Of a stretch of DNA of 64,000 nucleotides, positions 20,701 to 30,451 are shown in pieces. Position 1 is the stretch's first letter. Each line of letters opens with the position of its first letter. The notes below the pieces were generated by a model, which saw nothing but the letters and a program-made list of their open reading frames with translations, was not told the DNA's origin and searched no databases. The stretch covers positions 124,001 through 188,000 of the forward strand of contig VLTN01000017.1 in assembly GCA_008330645.1 (NCBI GenBank). Direction: 5' to 3'. Position numbers and translations under genes: made by a program. The stretch comes from Cafeteria roenbergensis. Its lineage: Eukaryota; Sar; Bigyra; Bicosoecida; Cafeteriaceae.

Positions 20701-23655
20701 GTCACGTGGGGTCCACCGGGTCCTGGCTCTCGCCCAGCCGTGTGCCGGGGCTCGAACGCAGGGTGTAGCAGCGTTGCCGCGCTCGGCCCGTCTTGCACCA
20801 CAACCGCAGCCAGGGCGGCAGGCTGCCCTGGCGAGGACGACCAAGTGTGCTTCGACGGCTCTTGCTCCCAGCCCAACGCCAGCTGCCCCGTGTGGCGGAT
20901 CCCCTTCGGCTTCCCAACCCCAACCCAAGTCGACGCAGCCCATCCCCAGGCGTCCTTTGCGTGGACGCTCTCAGACGGCACGGCCGTGCGGTTCGACGCC
21001 AACGAAAGCGCCCTGGCCCATCGTGGCGGCGGCCAGGCCATTGCGAGCTTCGGGGCCTCTGTGCACGTAGCTGTCGGGGCGCGCGCGCGCAGGGCACGCC
21101 GCGGTGGAAACCTCCACTGGCTGGTGCACACCGGCAGGGCCAACGGGCTGAACATTGCGCTGGCTCTTGCTCCGAACGCCTCGAGCAGCGATGCTTCAGC
21201 CAGCTGGGCAGCGGTTGGCTCGGTGGTCGTCACCGTGAGAGCACGCGAGCCTTCGCTGCTGCTGCTAGAATCTTCGACGCCAACCCTGAGCGCAGCCAGC
21301 CTGCTCGGGCACGACGCATCGGCAGTCCCCGGTGCCGATCTGTGCGTCACGGTGCTCAACCCGCATGCCGGCTGCGGTCAGGCCAGCCGCATGAACGCGT
21401 CCGGGCTTGGATTCGTGCCGGCGTCGCCCGGGGTCCCGCCGTGCGGGGCTCAAGTGGAGTTGTTCGGCCGAGTCGACGCGCTTGCCGAGACGGCCCTCGC
21501 ACGGTTTGGAGCGCCTGCCTTGGCAGACAACTCCAGTCTGCTTCATCCCGGGCAGGGGATAATTGCGTTGCACTTGCCGGCCATGGCGAGTCCCTGGGTT
21601 GTCAACGTCTCTGCATGCCGGTCGGACCCAAGCGTGGCGATCCCCCCCAGCGCCTCTCCAACTGCTTCCAGCACCCCCAGCTCCACACCGTCGCCCTCCG
21701 GCACGGCAACGGCCTCGTCTACAGCAGCTGCTACTGCAAGCGCAACGCCGAGCTCAACAGCGAGTCCCTCGACGACCGGATCGGCCTCTGCGAGGGCCTC
21801 ATCATCTGCAAGCCCCACGGCGTCCGCAACGCAAAGCGCCTCAGCGACGTCTGCGGCTTCGGAGTCAGCTTCGCCGTCGGCACCCGCCCAGTCGTCGTCG
21901 TCGTCGTCGTCAGCTTCCCCGTTGTCTGCGGCATCGCCTTCACCTTCGGCAGCGGTTTCGGCGGCTTCATCGGTTTCGGCGTCGGTGATGGCGTCCCCGT
22001 TGGTGACGGCATCTCCGTCGCCGCAAATGGCGCGATCGCCATCAGCGCTGCCCCTTGCATCGGGCTCGTCCTTGCCTTCGGCAAGCGCGAGCGTCACCGC
22101 GTCTGCTTCGTCGCCGGCGGCGACAGCGGCGGCTTCAAAGCAGGCATCTGCACTCCCACCCCCACAGTCGACGGCGTCAGCGTCGGCGTCTCCGCTGGCA
22201 TCGCCAGCAACTCCATCTGCCTCGCAGTCTTCAAGCGCGGTTCACAGCGCTTCTGCCTCAGCAAGCGCTTCGCAGTCCGCTTCCCCTGCACTGGCGTCCT
22301 CGTCATCGTCCTCTGCCGCTGAAACAGCGAGTCCTGTAACCTCATCAGCACCCCCGGGGACGTCCAAGCCAGCAGCCTCGACGTCGGCAGCTGCAAGCAG
22401 TGCCACAGCAACCGCAAGCGCAGTTGCGCCCAGCAGCAGCGCGGCACATACGCTGCCGCCGACCACGGCGGCTTCGCGAGCCGCAAGCGCCGCAGCGTCG
22501 GCCCTATCGTCCGCTAGTGCTCCAGCCACTTCGCCACAGCCGTCGTCCTCGCTGCCCGCAACGTCACCAACGGCAGCGCCCTCTGGCGGGGCACCCGGCA
22601 GCTCCCGCCCTTCTGCCCCAGCCGTGACAAGTCCAGCCAGCAGCAGTCCTGCTCCGGCGCGTACGCTGGCGCCGACTCCAGGCGTGAACGACACTCACAC
22701 CTCTGCCGCCGGAGGGAGCGGCTGGCGCCCAGCTCCCGAGCACGAAGAGCACACGACGCTCATCGTTGCGTGCGCAAGCGCCGGAGCCGCGGCCGTGATC
22801 GCTGGCACGGTCCTGTGGATGCGGAGGCGAGACCAGGCGCGTCGCAACGAGTTGAAGCGGGAGATTGCAGGCTCCGTGAGCAAGCTCGCGCTGGCAAGCC
22901 CCGCCCCAGAGCCCCAGAGCCGCAAGCTCATGGTCCGGCCTCCTCTTCGCGTGGACGACATTGGCGGGGCATGCCAGCCGCGCGGCGACTCCCGAACCGA
23001 GGCCGCTGGCGACTCCCGGCACGCCGCGGGGGCTGGAGGGGAGTCGCCGCTCGCTTCGGCCGCGGTGCAGCGCTCGTTCGGGGTGGATCTGGGAGGCATC
23101 GGCGAGTGCGACATGATCTGGGCGCCCGCGCGGGGCACCCTGCCGCCAGCCGCCGCAAGCACCGCCTTTGGCGCGTACGGCAACGAATCTCCGTGCCAGG
23201 CTGCAGGCTTGAGCGCGCCGCAGAGCCCGCAGCGCCTCATCGGCCGAGCAAGCCCCGTCGAGTCCCTGCAAGACTCGGAGCAGGCGCTGTCCCTCAGCGG
23301 CGGAGCATACGACGTGCTCGGCAGCCGAACGCCCAGCGCCCCAGGGACGCCGCAGCGGGGCGGCTTCTCCGCAAAGCAGGGCGCCGGCGCCGAGCTCGTG
23401 GTGACGGGTCGTATCCGCAGGTCGAGCGGATGCAGGGTGGGGCTCACCCCGCCTCGCCACATTCGCAGAGATGACAGCCTCCCGACCGGCGACGCTGCGG
23501 GCTTTGCGCCGACCAGCGGCTTCCCTTCCGTGACGGGCAGGGCGGCCGGGAGCGTCCAGGCTCCGGCAGGCGTTCCCAGGGCCAGGCGGGACGGCCTCGT
23601 GCCCTGGATAGCTCCCGCTTGGCCAGCCGACCCCGACGCGGAGCGGAACTCTTGA
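5781..23655 (+). CDS. Giant secreted single-pass membrane glycoprotein with filamin-like repeats
   Basis: About 5,904 residues: exon 1 5781-5945, exon 2 6106-23655, phase 0. Exon 1 encodes a textbook signal peptide (MFPQQIAGVVALAAAVALC, cleavage near TAAAQ). The ectodomain is Ala/Ser/Val-rich with many N-x-S/T sites. It contains recurring beta-sandwich signatures: D-x-x-G-N turns (ADPFGND near 9.46 kb, LRDRLGNQ near 14.36 kb, VRDRFGNP near 17.38 kb, LRDSSGNR near 19.06 kb) and strand pairs such as GEYTVSIWRLTGG, typical of filamin/E-set domains. Residues ~4,500-4,980 are a Cys-rich array of CADGSC...CP units. Residues ~5,230-5,590 are a Ser/Thr/Pro/Ala stalk. One transmembrane helix (~5,605-5,627, LIVACASAGAAAVIAGTVLW) is followed by a basic stop-transfer (MRRRDQARR) and a ~275-residue cytoplasmic tail. 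An adhesion or cell-coat role is inferred from this layout. Confidence 0.85.
5946..6105 (+). other. Intron separating the signal-peptide exon of the giant protein (160 nt)
   Basis: Donor CAA/GTGAGCACG and acceptor CTCGTCGCAG/GGACCG, phase 0. The acceptor AG is in frame with the 17.5-kb exon, and the donor follows 55 codons that begin with a signal peptide. An in-frame ATG at 6013 lies inside this intron and would give a protein without a signal sequence. Confidence 0.8.
19430..20890 (+). repeat. Cys-rich CADGSC-type module array in the giant protein
   Basis: At least eight imperfect modules with the core C-A/x-D-G-S/T-C and a following C-P occur here: PCADGSCALAQSACP, FACDDGTFANRFDQCP, LCADGSCAADWSTCP, PCADGTCGQSLLECA, CFDGSCSQPNASCP and relatives. 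The regular Cys spacing suggests small disulphide-bonded modules, somewhat like LDL-receptor class A units but shorter. No database family is assigned. Confidence 0.7.
21641..22710 (+). repeat. Ser/Thr/Pro/Ala low-complexity stalk
   Basis: About 350 codons encode almost only Ser, Ala, Thr and Pro (PSASPTASSTPSSTPSPS and similar), including a run of TCG codons near 21,894-21,912. The tract sits directly before the transmembrane helix, so a heavily O-glycosylated stalk is likely. The antisense strand is also open here, as expected of such repeats. Confidence 0.75.
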
Positions 23656-23878
23656 GCGAGTCGAGACAGAATCGCGTGCGTGTGTGTGTTTGTTCACGGC
23701 TCCGAGAGAAAATCTGTGCGCGTTTTATGCCGCCGCCTGCCCGCCGCGGCGGGAGAGCCATGCCTCAATGGTCGCCAGCGCACACGCCAAGTCGCGAAAA
23801 GGGTGCGCGAGCAAAACGCGCGAGTTGCGGCATTCACGCGAGCAAAGGATGTGCACTCACTCTCGCGCTGTGAAGTTG

Positions 23879-25048
23879 TCAGAGCGATTCGTCGTCGCCG
23901 CTGGCCCCGTCCGGCGCATCATCGGACCCGGCCGCGTCCTCGCAGTCCGAGGTCGCACCACCGTCCCCACCATCGTCCCCAAAGGCGTCCGCGTCTGCGC
24001 CAGCTTCGGCATCGGCCGCTCTGCTGAGGCAGAGGGTTACGTACTCGCGGGCGATCGCCACGCCCTCGGTGGCCACGGCCCCGACAGGCCCGCCAGCCTC
24101 CAGCGCTGCCTTGATCCTCCTGGCCGCGTCGGCGTCCCCGGTCAGCGACCGCAGCGCGAGCCGCGTGAAGTTCTTGGCGGCGACGGCCTCCGCGGCGCTC
24201 AGCGACGGCGGCGCGGTGACCCACAAGGCCTCGGTGGTGATGTCCTCTGCCCGCTCGCCCGCCATCAGCCGGGCCACGGCCGCTTCGCCGAGCGGCTGCA
24301 CCAGCCCCAGCTGCGCGTCAGACGCCTCGGTGGCGGAGCGCAGCCCCTGGCCCGCCTCGCCGGCCGCAGCGGCGTCCAAGGCCGCCCCGGCCTCGTCGCC
24401 GTGCATCGAGACCACTGCTTCCCGTGCCGCTGCGAAGGAGCCGAATTCGGCCACCAGCTCCGCCAGCGCGTCGGCGTCAGGGTCGCCGGTCAGGTCGCCC
24501 CTGCTGGACGAGGAGGCGGCGTCCTCGGACTCCGCGGCATGCATCACGTCGCCGGGCAGTGCAACGTCGGAGCGCGTGGCGAACGCCGACGGGTGCTCCA
24601 CCGGCTCCAGCTCCGCAAGCACCGCTGGCGAGGGCTTCCCGTCGGGCAGGAGTCGCTGCGTGAGCCAGCCCCAGTCCTCCGGGCTCTTGGCCGCCAGCTG
24701 GGGGGCGGAGAGGCTGCAGGCGATGAAGGGGTGCTGGAGGATCTCCTGGGCGGGGGTGCGCTGCTGCGGGTCGAAGGCCAGGGTCTCGACGAGGAAGGAC
24801 TCGGCCAGCCGCGCCTCCGCCAGGGGCAGGCGGTACTTGCAGTGCAGCACGGCGGCGGGGCCCCAGAAGCGGAGCGACGGAATGGAGCGAAGGGCCCCCT
24901 CGCCGGTGAAGAAGTCGCCGGAGGCCTTTCCGGCCAGCGCGGCGGAGCGCGGCGCGGGGCCGAGCAGCTCGATGATCTGGGCGATGTGGTCGGCCTCGCG
25001 CGACCAGAGCGGCTGGCGGGTGCGCTTGTCGATGTCGCCCTTGCGCGG

Positions 25049-25081
<33 letters not shown>

Positions 25082-28000
25082 CACCATGCAACCCAGCGAC
25101 CACACGTCCGCGGAGGTGTCGTAGCCCGCTCCCAGGGTGACCTCCGGGGACCTGTACTGGCGCGTCTGGACGTCGTCGGTGAAGTGCTTGTCCACCCAGC
25201 AGGCGTTGCCGAGGTCAACCACGACGGCGCCCATCTGCCGCACGCGGAACTCCCAGGCGTGCCGAGCCGCCGCCAGGCGGCGGCGGGCCGTGACGTCGTC
25301 GCCGCCCCGCCCGCCGTCGTTGCGCCAGCGCACGTCCGAGCAGGCGAGCAGGACGCGCTCGAGCGCCGAGCGCCACTGCACGCTTCTGGCGCCCGCGCCA
25401 GCCTCAGATGGCCCGTTTGCCGCCGACGCACCCGCGCGTCGCTCCGCCTCCTCCGCAATGGCGTCCCGAACCCAGGCGGCGTCGGGGAACGTCGCCCCGC
25501 GGCCCAGGCGCACGGCGGCCAGGGCGCTGCCCCTGTCCGCCTCGGCGCGTGTGGTGGGGAGGACAGCCGCGAACCCGCGCACCGCGATGCAGCCAACAGC
25601 GTCCAGCTCGCCGGTCTCGAGCAGCACCGCCTCCGCCGGGGTGAGCGGCATCGCGCCGTGCGGCTGCTCGCCCTTGAGCGCAGCGGCGCGGGCCTCCGCG
25701 GCCGCCTGGGCACGGGAGCCCGCGGGCGGGACCGGGTGCATCAGCATGCGCCCCCAGAGCGACAGCCGAGGCCGCGAGCGCTGGGGAGGGGCTGCGGCCT
25801 CCACGCGCTTCCGCGCTGCGACGGCGACCGCCTTGGCGGCCGCTGCTGGCGAGAGCGTGGTCGCGCCTGCCCGCGCTGCCGCCTTGGCCCTGCTGGCGCT
25901 GGCAGCAGCGCCGGACGCCTTGGCGGGCGCTGGGGCAGCCGCCGCCTTTGCGGCCTCTGCGGCGTCGAGGCGAGCCTTGGCCACAGAGGCGGGCGATCCG
26001 GCGCACCCGTGCGCCGCCCCCAGGGCGCGCAGACGCCACAGCGCTTGCGAGGCATGGGGCGACGGCTCTGCGCCCGCGAAGTGGCCGTCGATGCCGAGGG
26101 CTGCCAGCAGCCGCAACTCAAACGAGTCGGGGCGGAGCCGCGAGGCGATTGCGCCGCCGCGGCTGCCGCCAACCGCCGCGGCCGCGGCCGCCTGCCCCTC
26201 CGCAGCGGCCGTGCCGCTGCCCGCAGCATCGGCAGCGTCCCCGCTCCCGCTCCCGCCGGCGCCCGCTGCCGCCAGCTCGTCCTCCTCGCCCTCCAATTCG
26301 TCCTCCCCCTCCCCCTCCCCATCGTCGTCGCCATCGTCCGATCCTGACGGGAAGTCCGCCGCGACGCACACGCGAAGCCCGGGGAAGAGGGCCTCGAGCG
26401 CCTCGACGGCGGCGCCGGCAGCGATGGCCCTGCCGCCTGGCACCGCGGCGAGCGAGGACGCGGCCCGCTCCAGCGACTGCGCCACGTCAGCAGCAGAGGC
26501 AGAGTCGGGAATGAGGGAGGCCTTGGCGTCGGCAGCGGGGGCCGGCGGCGCTGGGGCCGCGGCGAGCGGCCAGATGGAGGCTTCCACGGTGCGGCCGTGA
26601 AGGTCGGAGCACAAGCGGCGGACGTTGAATGTGCCTGCGTGCTGCACGCGGCGAAGCCGGACCAGCAGCCCCCAGCCGCTGCCGGCTGCCGGAGCAGCGG
26701 ACCCGCCTGGCGGGGCAGCGCCGGCACTCGCCCCACCACCGCTGCCGCTGCCGCTGCCGCTGCCGCTGCCGCCGTCGTTGGCAGAGCGGCGCGTCGCGGC
26801 AGCTGAGGAGCTCGAGCCAGGGAGGGACGGGGGTGCCGGGGCCGCCGCGCGTCCTGCCTTGGCCGACGCAGCCGGGGGCACAGGGGGGGCAGCCGCGCTG
26901 AGACCGGGAGGGCCCGGCGGCGGCAGAGCCGCCCGCGGCGCGGCGACTGCAGCGTTGGTGCTGGGAAGGTCCGAGGCCCCCGCAGCTGACTGTTCCGCAG
27001 CGCGGGCCGGCGCCGCATCGGGCTGGTCGGTGGCCCGCGCTAGGAGAGCTGCGAGCACTGGGGCGCAGCCGGCCTCGGCCCCGTGGACGAGCCTGGCCTG
27101 GGTGGATGCGACACCGAGGGCGGCGGCGGGCGCGCTGGTGCGGAGGACGAACCACGAGTCCGTAGGCAGGGCGGCCGGGTCGGCGGAGCGACGGCGGAAC
27201 GATGCCTCCTTGCTCTCCTCGCGGGGGTCGGGCTGGGACGGCGAGGAGGGCGAGGAGGCGTCGTCGCTGCTCGCGGCCGCCGCGGCGGGAGCTTCGCCAT
27301 CGCCCATGGGGGACGACGGCCGGGCGGCGGTGGGCGCGCCGCTGTGGCTAGCGCCTTCCTCCGAGCCGTCAGCTGCAGCAGTGACTGCTGCTGCAGGGGC
27401 GCCGGCCGCCCCCGGAGCCGACAAGTCCACCGCAGCGGACTGGAACGCGACGGGGTCGAGGGCGGCGTCCACGCTGTCGTCGTCGTCGTCGTCGTCTTCG
27501 TCGTCCTGGTCGTCGCCCTCGAGCGCGGCCTGCGCTGCCGCGCCGATGTCCTCCAGGTCGCTCTGGTCAAAGTCGTCCACCGGCAGGCCTTCCGCCGCCT
27601 GGGCAGCACGGCGCCGGCGGCGGGTGACGGCGCTCCATCCGGCTCGTGAGCGCACGGCAGGCAGACCGGCCCACACTCGCCACTCCGACGTCAGGCCCGC
27701 CCGCACCATGGCCGCGGCAGCGGAAGCAGCCGGCACGCGCAGCGTGACCGTGGTCCAAGGGGCGCATCCCGCCCCGGTGGGTGGCGCGGACGCAGCCGCA
27801 GCGGCCGCCGCCGCCGCCGCTGCTGCTGTCGCTGCCGCTGCTGCTGCAGGAGCAGTGGCGTCAGTGGCGCCAGGGGCAGCAACGGGTGGGGCAGCAGAGG
27901 CAGAACCCAGCGAAGCAGCGCCTGATGTCCCCGGCCGTCCGGTGGCGAAGAGCGAGGCGTTGGCGGCCTGCAAGCCCGAGCGGGCGCTGGCGGCGCCCGA

Positions 28001-30201
28001 CGGGACAGGGGAGTCCGCGTCGTCGTGAGGCGGGCCCTCCGCCGCCGTGCGCACCGCTGCGAGCGCACCGGCGCTGATGCGCTCGGCTGTCCAGGCGCGC
28101 TGCGGCGGCACTGGTCCCGGCTCGACGGACACCAGCACTGAGGGCTCCACGCCCAGCACCGTGGACCAGCGGTTGTCGCCCGGCGGCGCCGCTGCCGAGG
28201 CCAGCGGCCAAATGCCCGTGCCCGGCCACGCGCGGAGGGCGGCGCTCCTGGAGCTGACGGGCGCCAGGGCGGCCAGGAGCTCCTGCCTGAGCGCAGCGTC
28301 GAGGGCGTCGGGAGCGGCGGCTGCCGGAGAGGGGGAGGTCGGGGAGCGGCCGGCAGCCGCTGCTGGGGAGGAGGCTGGCGCGGAGGCGGCGTCGGGCGCC
28401 GTCGTGGGTGGGAGGGACGGCAGTTTTGCGAACCCGGCGCCACTCCTGGCAGAGCCCGGACGCGCGGAGTCAGCAGCAGCAGCAGCGGCTGCGGCAGCTG
28501 GCACCGTCTTGGGCAGCGGCCGCAGCGGGCTGATTTGCCCCGCCGCCGGGGTGGAGGCCCCGGCGGACGCACGCGGAGGCGGCGAGCGGCTGCGCTTGGC
28601 GACGGTCTTGGCTGCGGCCACTGCGTCCGCCTGATCGGCCTGCGGCGAGGCGGCTGCGGCGAGGCGCATGCGGGCCCAGCGCTGCTTGAGGCGGCGGCGG
28701 GTCGCCTTGACGAGCCGCTTGGACATGCTAGTCCCGGCGAGCTCCTTGGCGATCCAGGCCGGCTCGTCGTCCGTCGTGGCGGGGAAGTCCACTCCGGGCA
28801 CCTTGGGCTTGGACGGCTCATCCGAGCGGCCCGAAGCGCCATCGTCGTCGTCGTTGTCGTCGTCGGAGTCTGCGCCTTCAGGCCGCCTGCGGGAGCGAGG
28901 GGGGCTCCTGCTCGCGCTGTGGTGGCGCCGGGAGCTGGCCCAGCCAGCGCCCCCGCGGGCCGTCGTGGGGTCGTACTCGGCGTCCTCAGGCACGTCTTCG
29001 TCACCCTCCTCGTCGCCCGCTGCCGCGGCGGCGGCCGCACCGTCGGGAGCTGCCTTGGACCCGATGGCGCGGTCAGCAGCCGCGCCAGACTCGGCAGCAC
29101 CGGAGGCGGCGGCGGCGGCGGCGGCGGCGGAGGACGATGCGGACCGGCGAGGCGCGAACTGGTCGAGCGCAGGCAGGTCCTCCACCGAATGGGTGAGCAG
29201 CACGTTCTCCGGCTTGACGTCGGTGTGGATGATGCCGCAGTGGGAGTGAAGGAAGGCGAGCGCGCGAGTGATCCGCCGCGTGAGCGCGCGAACCGTCTGC
29301 GGGCTCACCCCCCGGTACCGCGAGGCCTTGATCAGGCGGAGCAGGTTGTCCCCAAGCAGCTCGAATACCATGCACGTGTCTGCGGCGGCGGGGACGGGGG
29401 GAGGGGGGGCGGGCAAGACCAAGCAACGGCAGATTGTCAAGTCGGTTGCCGCTGTTGCTTGAAAAACGAGCCACGCAGGCAAACGGCCGAGGCTGGCCGC
29501 AGGCTGGCCTCGCGCGCCCGCTGGCGGCAATGCCACCACGAGGACGGCTCCTAAGACACGACTCACGGCGGCCGTGGGGTCCGTTGTGCGTGAAGGTGTC
29601 CAGCAGGCGCACGACCGGAATGTCTTGCCCCATTCCGTCGGCTTGGTCGCCCACGAAGTCCAGGATGGCGATCTCGTCCGCAGCGGCCTCGGTATAGTGC
29701 GACGCGGACTTTTGGACCTTGAGGGCGACGATGCGCCCCCCGTCGGCCATGTCCGCGCACCGCCAGACGGTCGAAAAGTGTCCCCAGCCCAGCTTCTGCA
29801 GCACCCGATACCGCTCGTTGTACACCTCCCCGACCTGCGGCAGAACCGTGCCAGCGCCGCGGCCAAAGCAACACACAGTCAGCAGCACGCGCACACTCGC
29901 GCAAGCCGGCAGCGCTGGGGCCGTCGAGGGCCTTCAGCAGCGTGCCGGACGGCCCTCGCGCTCAGGACAACTGGCTCGGGTGCTCGCCGCGAGCCCCGTC
30001 CCCAGGTCGCTGGCACAGCGCCCTCACCTTCACAGGGTGGTAGCCTCCGGGCTTGTACCCGTCCCAGCCCTCGAAGTCGTCGTCGTCCACATTGCTGGCG
30101 TCCGAGTCGTACGCGGGCTCGGGCTTGGCCTTGGGCTTGCGGGCTTTGCCTCCCTTGCCCCGGCGCTTCTTCAGCGCGGCCGGGATGGCTCCGCGCGGCA
30201 T
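23879..30201 (-). CDS. SRPK: SRPK-family SR-protein kinase with a ~1,330-residue spacer (three exons)
   Basis: Serine/arginine-protein kinase, 1,980 residues: exon 1 30201-30028, exon 2 29834-29567, exon 3 29379-23879. Exon 1 ends in GYKPGGYHPVK and exon 2 begins VGEVYNERYRVLQKLGWGHFSTVW, the hallmark SRPK N-lobe. HYTEAAADEI and CMVFELLGDNLLRLI follow. The catalytic loop is IIHTDVKPENVLL (residue ~199). The Mg-binding motif is DLGNACW (residue ~1,536), then QTRQYRSPEVTLGAGYDTSADVWSLGC without gaps. Between them lies a spacer of about 1,330 Ala/Ser/Pro/acidic residues; known SRPKs also have a spacer here, but of a few hundred residues. About 270 residues follow the kinase. The enzyme phosphorylates RS domains of splicing factors in the cytoplasm and nucleus; the spacer in known SRPKs controls localisation. 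Confidence 0.92.
29380..29566 (-). other. SRPK intron 2 (187 nt)
   Basis: Minus-strand donor GCCGCC/GTGAGTCG and acceptor GCCGCCGCAG/ACACG, phase 1. The join gives NGPHGRHTCMVFELLG, which aligns with the NGTHICMVFE block of known SRPKs. Confidence 0.9.
29835..30027 (-). other. SRPK intron 1 (193 nt)
   Basis: Minus-strand donor GTGAAG/GTGAGG and acceptor CTGCCGCAG/GTCGGG, phase 0. The join gives GGYHPVKVGEVYNERY, the conserved SRPK entry into the kinase domain. Confidence 0.92.
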
Positions 30202-30451
30202 GGTGCCTGGTCTCAGATCCTCTGCAGAGGAGCCGGGAAGCCCGTGCGGTTGCGGTCTCCGGGCGGCCCCAGTCCGCTGCACGTCGTGGCTGTGCTCCTT
30301 CTCGGTTGGTGCTGCGCCTGCGCGGCGAGGCTCTGCCTGCGTTCTCCGCGACACGGCAAACGGCCGCCCCCGAGCCCAGCCCCCGGGACCACCCGCGGCG
30401 AGCCGACGGCCGGACCTGATGCGCCGAGGGGAGTAGCCGCTCGCAGGGCAG

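Noticed and set aside
24069-25124. Plus-strand ORFs opposite the SRPK C-lobe
   Set aside because: They mirror conserved kinase sequence; the minus strand carries the invariant motifs.
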